Source of the DNA: Macrocystis pyrifera
Taxonomy: Eukaryota; Sar; Phaeophyceae; Laminariales; Laminariaceae
Assembly: GCA_031763025.1 (NCBI GenBank)
Contig: JASSKH010000005.1
Location: 5,861,959-5,925,958, forward strand
DNA: 64,000 nt
Reading direction: 5' to 3'
The notes beneath the pieces are model-generated. The model saw nothing but the letters and a program-made list of their open reading frames with translations, searched no databases and had not been told where the DNA came from. The translations under genes and the position numbers were made by a program. Positions within the stretch are counted from its first letter, which is position 1; each line of letters starts with the position of its first letter. Positions 11,600 to 23,100 of this stretch are shown one piece after another.

Positions 11600-13630
11600 C
11601 GTCTGATTAATGTAGTGTTGTGTTTGATATCCTACGCTGTGTACTACTCTAGCATGAGCTTGAACGTTGATAGATCACTCGTAAACATTTCCTAAAGGAA
11701 ACAACCAGGCAAAGCGAGGGAAACCAGCAGGAAAAAAGGAAACCTAAACGTACAAGAAATCACTTGTATTGCTTACATGCCTCAGAGCTACTGAGCACTA
11801 CCAGGGTGTTTAGGGTGATGTTTGTAGGCGGAATGGCTATGACTGGGTTGAGCACCTCACGTGAGCAAAAACTACGGTACCACGTAGTATGGTGCCTGTT
11901 TCGTTTTTCAAACACTTGAATAGTTGGTTCAGGACTGTAGCGCACGTTGAAAAAACCGTTGGTATGGTGAACGTGAACAAAACATTTTCGAAGTCATGTT
12001 TCTGGGTGAGCTATATTAAGTAAGCTCCTCACGTGAGCGAAGCTCAGAATACAACAAGGCACCACCCCTAAAGGGAGCATTGCTTTACTGCTACTGTGGT
12101 ATGCGTAAGAGAGCCGTGCTTACGGTTCAAGAGAGAAAGGTTGCGATTTTAAGCCCAGTAAACGTTTCTCACTTGGACTCATGATAGGCTCTTCAACCCT
12201 TGCAACTGTGTGAGGAGCTTCACCTCAGACGTTTGCAGCATCCTTCGTACACACACCTAGGGCAATAACGCCCGACACGATAGGATGATCCCTACACTTT
12301 CGGAGGCTTCACTCACTCGACGAGCTCTCTGCCATCTCTCCTGAGCTGGCAATAAATCAAGATGAGAATGTTCCCATGGCCTAGGTATACAACGAAAGAC
12401 AAAAGAAAATAATATAAAAACAATGGCATTCCAAGGCCATTGGGCAGTTCTTCAGTGCCCTAAAGGAGGTGCCCTTAAGGAACCCCGTCCCTCAGAAACG
12501 TTTCTTCTCCAAAACGTGGTACCTCTAACCTAGCACGGGTCGCATGGGGATTGTGTACCAGACTTATACAATACGTAACATACATGATTTCTTTAAGTCG
12601 GCAATTGGGTGGGGTGACAGAGCTTCTGTCAAGCGGGAAGGGGCGTCGATAAAAAAAAATAGTCCAGAAAAAAATAGGTACGCCACCCCTTCCTCGAGAG
12701 GGCACGCGTCAAAATTAGTTGCAGTGGAAATGTTGAAAACTCACGCAAAAAATACAAGACTACTACTACTGCTGTCTTGTCAATTCCCTTTTAGCACATG
12801 TATCACGTTAGGGAGGAGGGTGGTGAGAGCAACGCAGGCTGGCGTATAGCCTATTAATAGCTTTCGCAGGAAATGGTATAGATCCAACATAGCAACACCT
12901 CTCGTCGATGTACGTTAAGAGTGCTGAATGCCCACAGGGGTACGAGTTTTTTTTCAGCTCTCGTTTTCTCGACAACGGTGAGGGCGCTAAAGTCTAAAAT
13001 TACATTTCGGAAGGCTCCCTAGGACAGATTTTGGCGAAAAACGCCTCCTTTGTTCGGTATTGGTAGCGCTCCCGTTCTCGAAAAATCGAACACTGAAAAA
13101 AACGATCGCACCCCTGTGCGAGCTCGAAGCTCCTTACGGTATGCGAGGTATATATCCTGCAGAGGCGTGTTACAACAGGGGCAGTACGTTTTGACCAATT
13201 ATGTTCCTGGCTGGCGGTAGCTCCTTTTGAAGATCACTACTCGTACGAGTAACGAGCTACGCTATAGACAGGGTGCGATAAGCAGATCGAAAGCAGAGGC
13301 CGCCCTTCGAAGCAGTCTGCCATGAAGCACGCAAAACACTGGATGAGGCCCCTAAAGAGTAAATCATTCCAGGCGTTTCCCGCCAGCGATTGACTTGATG
13401 CAGTCGTGTTTCGCTCATATGCAACCGACTCAACCCTCCCTGCCAAGTCAGCCTCAAAAGGAGCACGCGGTCATAGGCCAGATGACTGAGGCATGCAACA
13501 CAAGAGTACGCCCCCCCCGCTCTCCCACCTGCGGCAGTCAAACTTCGCGTATGAACAATGGACGCCCCCCCCCCCCCCTCTTCTTTTTTACCTACACGAT
13601 CTACGTACATCACCCCATACATCATGCTTT
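11600..13630. other. Non-coding interval, probable intron 2 of the thioredoxin-like gene
   Basis: Between exon 3 (starting 11526) and exon 2 (ending 13640) on the minus strand there is about 2.1 kb with no convincing ORF. Two perfect CTCACGTGAG palindromes (near 11857 and 12029) lie 172 bases apart. A C run occurs near 13564-13577. No repeat shared with the rest of the window was noticed except short words. Confidence 0.5.
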
Positions 13631-13639
13631 CCTCCTCAC

Positions 13640-13830
13640 CCTTTGAATTGTATTTCGGTAATTCCCCCCTGGGCCACAGCCTCCTTCACCAAGATCTCCT
13701 CGAAGAACTGCAGTCGTGCCACTTCGTCGTCGGCCTCGTTGAGGATAAGGCTTTGGTCCTCCAACATGGCGTTGATAAAGAAGGCACACTGGTCGCTATC
13801 GGTTGAGTGCATCCGCAAGACCTGCACCGC
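13640..13830 (-). CDS. Thioredoxin-like (DsbA-fold) protein, exon 2
   Basis: This 191-base exon lies between acceptor CCTCTGACAG (ending at 13831) and donor GTGAGG (13639-13634). It starts in phase 0, matching the phase-0 end of exon 1, so the join reads VVFDAAK-AVQVL without a break. It encodes about 63 mostly helical residues (helix A-x-x-V-L-R, then FFINAMLEDQ, then EVARLQFFEEILVKEAV), as expected for the helical insertion of DsbA-type proteins. It leaves two bases (GG), exactly what exon 3 needs. Codons GTG and CTG inside are not starts; no ATG is needed here. Confidence 0.65.
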
Positions 13831-14111
13831 CTGTCAGAGGCAGCAACCGATCAGAGACGACAGTCAGAGGCAACAGTCAGAAGAAATAGTCAGGGGCAAC
13901 AATAGTCAGAGAGGCAGCAGTCACCGGGGATATCAAAAGCAGAAAAACGGCTTTACTTGGCAAGAATCGAGCCCGGGACTTCTTTTGTTCATGATATTCA
14001 GGATATACAACTGAACTGAGCTACTTAGTCACTCGCTTACCGAGCAGCTCGCGACTGTGTCGCTCAGCGAGTGGTATATAATTTATGACATCAACCAATT
14101 TATATTTACAG

Positions 14112-14250
14112 GCACCCGTGGAGAACATCCTGTTGTGGCGAGCTGCGCTTGGCACCAAGACCGTTGGGGTGCCTGGGATCACGAGAGGGGAGCTCGCGGG
14201 CCTGCGGCGGCTCGCTGCCTACTACCGTATTTCTGCACCACGCCATGCAT
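14112..14250 (+). CDS. Possible single exon, unknown product
   Basis: The acceptor TTATATTTACAG ends at 14111 and the frame then reads APVENILLWRAALGTK, VGVPGITRGELAGLRRLAAYYR without a stop. A donor-like GTGGGT follows near 14249. The peptide has balanced composition and hydrophobic helices, unlike the low-complexity ORFs around it. The family is not recognised and neighbouring exons on the plus strand were not found. It lies about 280 bases from thioredoxin-like exon 2 on the opposite strand, inside that gene's inferred intron. Confidence 0.3.
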
Positions 14251-14360
14251 GTGGGTGGGAGCAGGGCACCTAATGGGAAGGGCCAACTGTGTGGTCAATG
14301 TACCCAACGCGGGGACACCCTGTCAGGGTGACAAGCGCCCTTCGCCTGCAAAAAAAGTTG

Positions 14361-14545
14361 TTTTCCTGAGACGCCCGAAAAGAAATGCCTTACAAATTTT
14401 CTTGCGCTTCCACCCTAATTACTATACAACTCATTGTCGCTGTACAAAGTGTTTTCCTGAGGCGCCTGCAAAGGAATGCTTTACACATTTTCTTGGGCTT
14501 CCACGCTAAATACAATACAACTCCTCGTCGATGTACGTGCACACG
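14361..14545 (+). repeat. 91-bp direct tandem duplication
   Basis: The segment starting TTTTCCTGAGACGCCC at 14361 repeats from 14452 with roughly 80-85% identity, sharing AAATGC, CTTACA, TTTTCTTG and the end ATACAACTC. The second copy is followed by CTCGTCGATGTACGT, a word also seen near 12900. It is non-coding. Confidence 0.75.
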
Positions 14546-14784
14546 TCTATCTTTCATTCAGATCGGGGTTTCAGAAATTTGAAGGTCGACTATATACTAC
14601 TATGTTCAACCGATTAGTCGAAGCTCGGCCGATATTTACCCCGCTATGTTCATACGTATCAATTTGGTGCGTGCCACAGTGAGGCGGGGAAATTAAGGAC
14701 CGTTTGCGTAGTATTTAATTATGAATATGTATAATATGCATATTTTGTTTTTAGGCGTGCTGCTCTCTGGCGGCCGAGGGTTCT

Positions 14785-14952
14785 TTCTCACACTTTCGGC
14801 GGCGAGGCAAGCCAGGGGGCCGTGGGTACATTACGACGCATGTCTGGATCCCGGCCGAGCACCGTGGCGGTGCTCGGTGCGTTGAACGTCGCTGGATTGG
14901 CTCCAAAAAACAAGGGGTCGATTTCCGCCTCGGCGAGCCGAGGTGACATGGA
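14785..14952 (-). CDS. Possible exon, unknown product
   Basis: The minus frame from ATG 14952 reads MSPRLAEAEIDPLFF, then ANPATFNAPSTATVLGRDPDM, to a stop at 14788. GTGTGA after GCCGCCGAAA could be a donor. The amino-acid mix looks protein-like, but no family is recognised. The DNA contains a perfect 9-bp stem (CCGAGCACC/GGTGCTCGG, 14852-14874) and a 7-bp stem (CCTCGGC/GCCGAGG, 14926-14941), so structure rather than coding could explain its composition. Confidence 0.2.
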
Positions 14953-15049
14953 ACATCCCACATTTATTTTTATCCTTTTTCGTAAATAGCCCGCCACCAA
15001 TGGGATAGGTATTCCCATTGCCCTCCACCCTCTGCTGCACATATGTTTT

Positions 15050-15870
15050 CAACCTAAGCAGCAGAAGAAGCAGCAGCAGAAGCAGTAGCAACAACATACA
15101 GCTGCAAGAGTACATATCTGTGGCCGTTGTATCTTTTGCACCAAGCCCTTTCACGGGTGGTGTACACCTAACACCGAGCACTTTCGTGACCACAAAACTG
15201 CCTCTCTTGGTCCGTCTACCCGGGACCAATTTTTGATACCAGGTATTGTCGTACCGAGCCACGGTAGTTGTCCAGTCGCACGCTCTCAGGAGCAGCAGGT
15301 AATCGCAATGGTCAAGAGCAACAGCCAGGCCCATACTGCCTCCCGTCTCGCTGTACTGCTGTGTCTCGGTGTGGCACCTAACACGACCCACATTGCTCGA
15401 CTGCCTGGTCGAAATCCTATTTGTAACACTAAATGTCAGGATACTGCTGTGATACGACAGCCACTTCCAACAACGAAGAATTTTCACTGCTGAATTTTAT
15501 CTGCGTTGAAAATCTCCACAATTTTGAAATCGCCCGCTTTTTACCCGTCTACTTTTCTGGTTTTTGGATCAATCTCGGCAGCACCAGCAGCAGATACAGC
15601 AGCAGCAGCAGTGCACGTCTTTCGAGCATCATACATGTTTCACCTAGCCTTTTGACGTACACCACGCACCCGGCTCCCTCGGTCCGTCTACCTGGGGCAA
15701 CTTGGAACGAGGTATCTACTACAGTCGTATATGCATAACAAGTATCATATCTAGCAAGTTGTCCAGTCGCACGCTCTCAGCAGTAGGTAATCGCACCGGG
15801 CAAGAGCCACAAAGCCCCATTCTGCCGCCCGTCTCTCTCTACCCCCTCTGTCTCGGTGTGCATCCTGCAT
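15050..15870 (+). repeat. Diverged direct duplication, ~491-bp offset
   Basis: Blocks at 15060-15380 recur at 15580-15870. Examples are GTTGTCCAGTCGCACGCTCT at 15267 and 15758, GGTCCGTCTACC at 15210 and 15680, and the CAGCAG-rich start of each. The second copy ends at the TAG microsatellite. No coding role is seen. Confidence 0.7.
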
Positions 15871-15877
15871 AGTCATA

Positions 15878-16067
<190 letters not shown>

Positions 16068-16343
16068 GTGGTCCCTACTACAGTGGTGCTGCGGTATGGG
16101 CCAGCCAACAATACAGACAAGACAACACATAGAGTATCGTAGATAAAGCATAAAAGGAAGTAGACATAAAAGATGATAGACCTTGTGCCTAGTTTCCTTT
16201 GCATCCGGATATTTCTTTTTTCAGGAATGTTTTGATTGGTCAACGACGAAGCTCATGCTGCACAGTGTCGAGTGGTGAGCCTAATAACTATTAAATAATA
16301 ATACATACACTACTATTGTAGTAGCGGCTACTCCGCATAGCCG

Positions 16344-16700
16344 ACTTCCCCGGTGGCTTAGTAGATGGTCCGCGTGCCTGCTAAGATCAATTCCGTGGGT
16401 GCGAGTCTCACCTGCGGACTTTTTCTTGCATAAAAAATGATTAGCGGAAAGCGCGAGGGCGTGAGTTAGCAACATTATTATTATCAAGCTTGCTTTTCGA
16501 CAATATAGCGTAGATGCCGTTCCCATAGCAACATCCAATGAAAATCGACGATCGGTGGGAATGCTGAACCCTATGCGCGATGAAAATGAAGATACGTTCC
16601 GGGGGGGGGGGGGGGGAGGGATGGTACCTGTGACGACGACTTGACCAGAAGATCGCTGAGGATAAACCCTCTCACGAGTTAGGATGGAGAGTGAAAGCGA
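16344..16700 (+). mobile_element. tRNA-derived SINE, copy 2
   Basis: This is a plus-strand copy. The head TTCCCCGGTGGCTTAGTAGATGG begins near 16346, with the T-arm region GTGGGTGCGAGTCTCACC. The body follows, with AGCGGAAAGCGCGAGGGCGTG, an insertion near 16470-16530, AAAATCGACGATCGGTGGGA and a run of 16 G (16601-16616). It ends near 16700 without a clean A-tail. It is more diverged than the copies at 44.8, 51.8 and 60 kb. Confidence 0.75.
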
Positions 16701-17389
16701 TGGCTAATATATATACAAGGCGCTTCGCGGACCTACGTCGCCCGCCACGCTCGCTCAGGAAGGGAAGCGGACAGAGGTCAAAGATTGAACATAGTTTTTT
16801 CATGATTGTAGTTGCAAACTCGCGATTTGTTAATGCCAAGAGTCCCGCCGCCATGGTCCAGGAGAAAACGGCTCGGACGCCACATACGCTTCGAGTCGCC
16901 TGCGGTTCCGCCCGCTACGCTCGCTCTGTCATTCGTGTGTACATACCCCAGGTAGAGTAATTGGTTATTCTTTTGGTATGCTGTATGTCTTATGTACGAA
17001 ATAGAAACACAGCACGGCACAGCAGCAGCACCGCTAACGCAATGAAAATGAAACCGAATTTTTCAGAAATATATAAAATCCCCGTCCCCTCTCGGGTAAT
17101 TTCCTGCCTGATTGGAATTTACAACGGTCAAACAGAACAGCAGGGCTTCTCTCTCAGCCTCGTACGCCGCTCGCCCCTCTCGTGACCATCTCGCACCCGA
17201 TTCGGTCCGGGTAAAGCTTTCTTCCCTCTCTGCCATAGTGGGCCCCGTCGCCCGCCTCGCGTGAAGCCCGGTGCTCACCGTGGCCCTCGTTCGCCAGCTT
17301 GACAAAGTGGGTGCTCAAACTGCCTCGCTTTCTCTGTGATTTTCAGTTTCGTCGCAAAAATAAGCACCGCTCTAATTTTGTTTTGTATA

Positions 17390-17775
17390 TCCAAACGACC
17401 CTTATATACTCGTACATAGTATAACCGGAACCACAACAGGAGGCCAGACACAGCCCATCATGGTTCCCTCGTGTCTCCAGGTACACGCGACGCCTAGCCA
17501 CGAAAACAGCGACCGCGCTCCTTGCAACCCCCCCTCTACCCGCCACCATCCGACGGTGCCGCGCTCGCTCGCTTTGCCGTGGTCGGAGTACACGCACGCA
17601 CACGAAACGAAAGAAGAAAAAAGGAAAACAGGACAGAAAGTGCCAAGAGAAATGGAGAAAACAAACAACCTCTGGAAAGGTCCGGCAAGTAGTTAAAGGA
17701 GGCGATTTCCAAGTGGAAGCTGCTAGAGGCCAGGGATGTACCAACCGAGCACGCTCAGAGAGTGAGATATCTGTA
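17390..17775 (+). repeat. Dispersed repeat E/D, uninterrupted copy
   Basis: The first half (17390-17527) includes CCCTTATATACTCGTACATA and TACACGCGACGCCTAGCCAC. It runs through ACCCCCCCTCTACCCGCCACC directly into a second half (17535-17775) with ACGCACGCACACGAAACGAA, AAGTGCCAAGAGAAATGGAG and CCAACCGAGCACGCTCAGAG. The other copy is split by repeat C (see 17941-18911). Confidence 0.8.
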
Positions 17776-17940
17776 AGTAGTTCTATATGCCAGGGATTCC
17801 GGAGGGCAAACGTCGCGCCAGGACCTCGAACAGCGTGTCCGCCCGGGCTTGTTGTGTTAACTACTTAGTAGGGTTTTGCGAAAAAGCGCTCGTGCGAAGA
17901 GACGAAAAATCGCCTAATTAATATATACCTGGTATTTATT

Positions 17941-18911
17941 TTGGCATATCACAACGACCCTTATATACTCGTACATAGTATAAACGGAACAAAACCAGGA
18001 GGCCAGACAAAGCCTATTCATGTTTCCGTCGTGTTTCAAGGTACACGCGACGCCTCGCCACGAAAACGGCGAACACGCTTCTTGCAACCCCCCTCCCCCT
18101 ATTATATATATATTATATATGGGTTGGGTTGGCGTCGGTTGGCAACAACACTGTGAAACATGTCGCTCACTACGTGAGCTAGACATCCAGGGTACCGTGA
18201 TTTTTGTTTTTTTTTTTGGCGGTCGCCCACAGCTGGTCGTCTAGTTAGATCATTTATGCGAAGTCAATAACCTTTACTCTTCACAAGGGAATTGATCGTA
18301 TCACGTAGTGTTCAAGGTAAGGCACCCAAGAGGCAGTTACACAGTATTCCCATTGTTGTCTCTGGAAGTGGCCACACCGGAAATTAAACTAACTCATTGA
18401 AGCTGTCATCTATACGCAAGAAGTCCGCCTCAGAAGCGGTTCTTAGTAGTATGCAGCTCACCCTTCATGCTACTCGCCGGACACCTCACGGCGCTTCGCG
18501 CTTGGTGCAAGCAATGTCTGCCTGGTCGGTGAAAACCCGACATGCTCCGTCCCGACATTGTAGGGATGCGAGAGTCTATGGTCATACGACTACGGCCATG
18601 CATGAGATCGAGTGCATCTCTCTTATCGAGTACCCCCCCCCCCCTCTGCCCGCCACCATTCGCCGACACCCGCGACAGTGCCGCGCTCGCCCGCGGTGCC
18701 GTGATCGAAAAAACACGCACGCACACGAAACGAAAGAAGAGAAAGGAAAAGGGGGCTGAAAGTGCCAAGAGAAATGGAGAAAACAAAGGACCATGGGAAA
18801 GGTCCGGCAATCAATAAAAGGAAGCGATTCCCAAGTGGGAGCTCTGAGAGGCCAGGGATGTACCAACCGAGCACGCTCAGAGAGCTAAATATCTATATGT
18901 AGTTCTATATA
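17941..18911 (+). repeat. Repeat E/D copy split by repeat C
   Basis: E (17945-18103) matches 17395-17530, then ACCCCCCTCCCCCTATTATA leads into repeat C (18118-18644). After the C run at 18633-18644 the D half resumes with TCTGCCCGCCACC and continues to about 18911. The uninterrupted relative at 17390-17775 gives the pre-insertion state. Confidence 0.8.
18118..18644 (+). mobile_element. Dispersed repeat C, copy 2, nested
   Basis: It is the same sequence as 10303-10803 and 52082-52607 but not attached to a SINE. It is flanked by C/T-rich DNA on both sides and interrupts an E/D repeat, showing that C can insert on its own. No ORF with recognisable transposition function is seen, so it would be non-autonomous. 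Confidence 0.7.
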
Positions 18912-20380
18912 CTGCCACACTTTCTGGTTAACACCGTCTGTGCGATTTTCATAGGCTCCGGCAATCAGCACCACTAAAAGGACCTATAAAGATGGACCAC
19001 TACTGTATCTGCTGGTGTAAAATATTGGTACGTGAAAGCATACGTGCAGCAGCAGCAGGAGAAACACAACGTTTCAAGTTGCAGCTGACATTCCATAGTC
19101 TACGATTCGTTTTTCTTTGCATTTCAATTTTTTCTTTCAACGAATTCCAGAACGCGTGTGTATGTCGTGCCTGTCGTACTTAGAACGACGGCATGGCATT
19201 GCATTGTCTACTCTGCTTCCTGCTTAGCCATGTAGAATCTCTGGGTCGTATTTCGGTCTTATCATCTTCATAAAAATTGGGTGTGTATTAGTATCCCGTG
19301 TCGTCCCACGGGGGCGATGAGTGAAACTGTGGCGGGTCCCCCTCGTCCATTTCCCCTTGCCCCCCCTCCCCCGTCGCCCATGCTAGCTTATGTACGCGGC
19401 TGACCCGCCCCCCACTCTGACAGGCAACTTCAGCAGCCAAATGTCGCTTTTCCCCCGGGAGCCCCCTCTTTCGCCCTCCCCCCCCCTTTAACCTCCCTGC
19501 TCATGACGAAAAAACAGGTGGGTGGGTGGGAGATTGCGATCGATGTCGCGCCTTGCTGCATCGCTTGGACCTACGCACGGTCGACCTTCTCTGTCATCAC
19601 TGCTGCTGTTGCTCCTGCTGACCCGATGCTGCTGTGTAAGCCTGCCCCTTATAAAGGTGAACCTGTGCTGCTGCTGTGGTGACCCTCTAACCAGTATCTC
19701 CATATACTGGAACCATACCCCCCCCCCCACCCCCCCATACCTCGTTTTCTGTAATTTTTTCCCCTATCGGCCAAAACTCCAGACTGGCACGACATTATTT
19801 TACTTCCGATACCACAGAGCTTGTACCTTATCGAAGAATCGGCACGGGCACTGGATGTGCTGGATGTGGACGGAAAAAAAGAGGGGTTTCATGCGAAATA
19901 GCATGCCCTTTATAGGAGTACAATACGTACGTCGTCTGCCGGGACGGCACAGAATGGTTCGGTAGGGGTTGCTGTTGTTGTTATTGTCTTCACATCAACT
20001 CTCAAATAATTTTAAAAGGAGTCCGTGGTCGCACAAAGGTGCTAGAGCCCTATAGGAAGACCCGAAAAACCTAAAAAGATCAGGTCATAGTTCGGCTGGG
20101 ACGCAACGACGCTTCCCACGTTTGGGCCCATCTTATCGAGAACTTTAATTTATTTCAATTGATATGATTTTATTTTCTAATGCAATTTGCATCTGATTGA
20201 CCGAAGAGTGAATCGCCAGGCAGGCATTCTCAAGACAAATAAAAAAACAAACAATTAGAGTGAAAAGTCTTTGGGATTGTTTTAGTGAGTTTGAGTTGCA
20301 ATTTGGAATTTGGGAGTTGATCAGCCTTCATGTAGTATGTTCATGGTGGGTCAACACCCCCGGTGGAGTCTAGCTGGGGT
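18912..20380. other. No gene recognised; C-rich stretch and F-like fragment
   Basis: 19160-19215 resembles the core of repeat F (GTCGTGCCTGTCGTACTTAG, then CATGGCATTGCATTG as at 59105-59150). 19808-19870 resembles its terminal module (CGAAGAATCGGCACGGGCAC). C runs occur near 19480 and 19719-19735. The rest is featureless. Confidence 0.5.
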
Positions 20381-22410
20381 GATTCTTGGCCGCTTCGGTG
20401 ACCACGATCGAGGCGATAAAAAGCGAACCTCAACGAGAGGCGACTGGAGCAATAATAGCCGCGCCACGGCCACAGACCATAATAGCACATCGTACTCCGG
20501 CGGTGGCGCCTAAAAAAAAAACATCGTGGCCGCAAGCCCAATATTTCGGCCCGTTCGATCGGCGAACCATCACGAAAACCGAGCAAACGAGCAATAAAAC
20601 AGAGGATAAGCGTGAGACCTCGATAGCTGCATCACCGTTGCTGTTGCACACGTGGCGCTTGAGGGCTCCCTCACCCCACCCAAGACACCCTGAGAGTGGT
20701 AGCTTCCTATCCTGCGCCACCAACAAGAAAAAGAGGCTGACGGCGGCGCGCATGCGACAACGCAAACCCTTTGCTCTCGTCTACGCTCGTCGCTGTTTGT
20801 CGACTGGGCGTTGTGTGACGCGGTGCGTTAGCCTAGGTTATTCCGAATTACTTTTTTGGTTTGACAAGGAACACGCCATTTCCCGAAAGGACACAAGAAG
20901 CGTTTTTTTTTTTTCGAAATCAAACGAAAAATCCTTTGAAATTGAAACAGAGACTTGATTTCAAATTAACGAAATTTAGCGTTCCCCGTTAATGGGCCCT
21001 ACAAATGAGTAGCTTTAGCAATCTAGGAGAAAGGATCTTTAGGGGTGTTTTTGACTTGAACATTGCGTAGCGAGGTCTGCACTTCGGAATCGTCGTTCGC
21101 AATTGAGAAATTTCATGGTTCGAAGCAAACGCCGGGCAGCCGCGTTTATGGCCAGTTTTGGCCGTTTGGGCTGCGGTTTGGGGTCAGGGTCAGGGTTAGG
21201 CTTTAGAGTCAGGGGTTGGGTTGGGCCTTCGCCCGTACCTTGATCCCAACAGGAACCAAAACCTGAACAGCCTACCAACCTGAGCATCTTTTCCCCCAGA
21301 TTGTAAGGAGGCCTCTTAGAAATAAGCGAGACGAAGAAGACGCACACGAAATAAAATCAACTATATTTATCATTAACATGGTTGCGGGTACTCACTCAAC
21401 TACTGCATACATACAAAATAGAGTTCTCCCCGTTCCCACAACTAACCAACTCGTGGCTACTGACTACAGCGGTTGCTTTCTGGGGTGCTCCCTTCATCGT
21501 ACGAAACGCACGGTAGTCGTGAACGCAAAGAGGAACACGCTTGCTGTCTGTGGTGCTGTCAGAGTGACGCCTCGCGGACATGCAGCAACAAACGAGTGAT
21601 CGAACAAAAAAACACCAAACATACAAATATCAACGATCGCCATGTCTTCCGGCGTGTCTAACACAAAGGTGCAGCACAGCCAGCTATGATACCACATCCC
21701 TGGCAATTGCAGGGGTCATTCCCAATGAGGGGTGTACAGCAAAGATCAGTGACGTAAATAGCAAGTACATACAACAACAGGTGAATATTCCGGAGGGGTG
21801 GACAGACCTTGATAGTAGATCTTTATGGGGGTTTTGTGTTGGACGCCTGAAGCCGACCCTCCGACCCAAACCCTCACCCGAACTCTATGCTGGTGGTCAG
21901 TGCTGGGATGCTGTGCTTGTGAAGACTCTTGGTTGGCTCGGCCGGCGTGGATGCGGAGCGTGGGAAGACTCTAGGTTGACTCGGGATGACTCGGGACGCT
22001 GTGGCTGGAAAATACTCGAAAGTTTATTAAGCCGCGTTAAACGTACCCCTAGCCAATCAGAGTGCCTAATTAGCTACCTCAGGAAGATCTACGATCATGT
22101 TTTGTCCACTACTGATATTCCGTGTACCTGGCCAGCTTTAAAATAGAAAATTCCTGGAAACCCCGTGCTGTACGTAACTGGGACTGTACGCAGTAAACAA
22201 GAGTAGACAGAGGGCTCTGTGGTGCGAGAATACATCCGCTCTGAGCTTCGATATCACGTTCGGTACCGACTGCGACTGTTGAGTGTTTTCACTGTTGCCG
22301 GTAGCCGTCACTAATTGTGCAATTAGCGCTCTGCTGTTCAAATGGGCTATTGTGGCGATGTCTTTACTGTCAGTGTCTGAAGAAGCGATATATCTCTGAA
22401 CGTCCCAGAT
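20381..22410. other. No gene recognised
   Basis: Two ORFs of 188-190 codons are open on the plus strand (20386-20958 and 21580-22146), but they lack domain character and are overlapped by minus-strand ORFs of similar quality. 21175-21230 holds GGGTCAGGGTCAGGGTTAGG, a degenerate telomere-like tract. Confidence 0.4.
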
Positions 22411-22415
22411 GTACA

Positions 22416-22790
22416 TTTTTGTCCTTTTTCACGACATGCCCTGGCATGCCGTGGCACCACCGGCGGCAAAACCTTCCACGGCATCTTCCACGGCATACCA
22501 CCGAACCCTCCACGGACCTCCACGGCATACCATGGAACGCTAACCCTAGCCCCGACTTAGGTGCCGTGAACATTGGGGTACCGTGGGGGTTGCCATGACA
22601 TTCCGTGGGGTTGCGATGAAGTGCCGGGGCGGTTTATGCGGGGGTTGCGATGGTGCCACCCGTGGCATGCCACGGCACCCCCCACGGCGTGCCATGCAAT
22701 CCTATACCACACCATGGGATACCGTGGGGATGCCATGGTATTCCAATGGGTGGCACTATGGCCATGCCACGTAAAATTCAAATAGTGTAG
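22416..22790 (+). mobile_element. Palindromic-word repeat G, copy 1
   Basis: The repeat starts CGACATGCCCTGGCATGCCG and consists largely of CCACGGCAT, GCATGCC, GCCATGG and GTGCCGTGG words on both strands. It ends with GCCACGTAAAATTCAAATAG. The two ends are inverted relatives, suggesting a terminal-inverted-repeat element. The central AACGCTAACCCTAGCCCC is a remnant of the telomere-like tract seen in copies at 62.2 and 62.6 kb. ORFs here are by-products of the repeats. Confidence 0.75.
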
Positions 22791-23100
22791 AGCCCTGTGA
22801 GGAAGGAGCCTACTGGCTGTATGCACGTACGTCGCATACAGCAGTGCTATATAGTGTACATACATGTACCTCGTACAATAGTACGTAGCCGTGGTTACTC
22901 TCTACCTTACCCGTGGAGCTAAGACAGCACCGTGTGGCAAGTTTATAAGTAAATACATAAGTCCAGATTGAGAGAACAGACACAGTTGTCATATCTAGTC
23001 TGGTACCGGTAGCTTTGCTTTTCGCTGTAACGCGTATAGTTGAAGTTTACGGTAGTACGCATAATAGCTACCAGGTACCTGAATTTTTTGTCGTTTGTAA

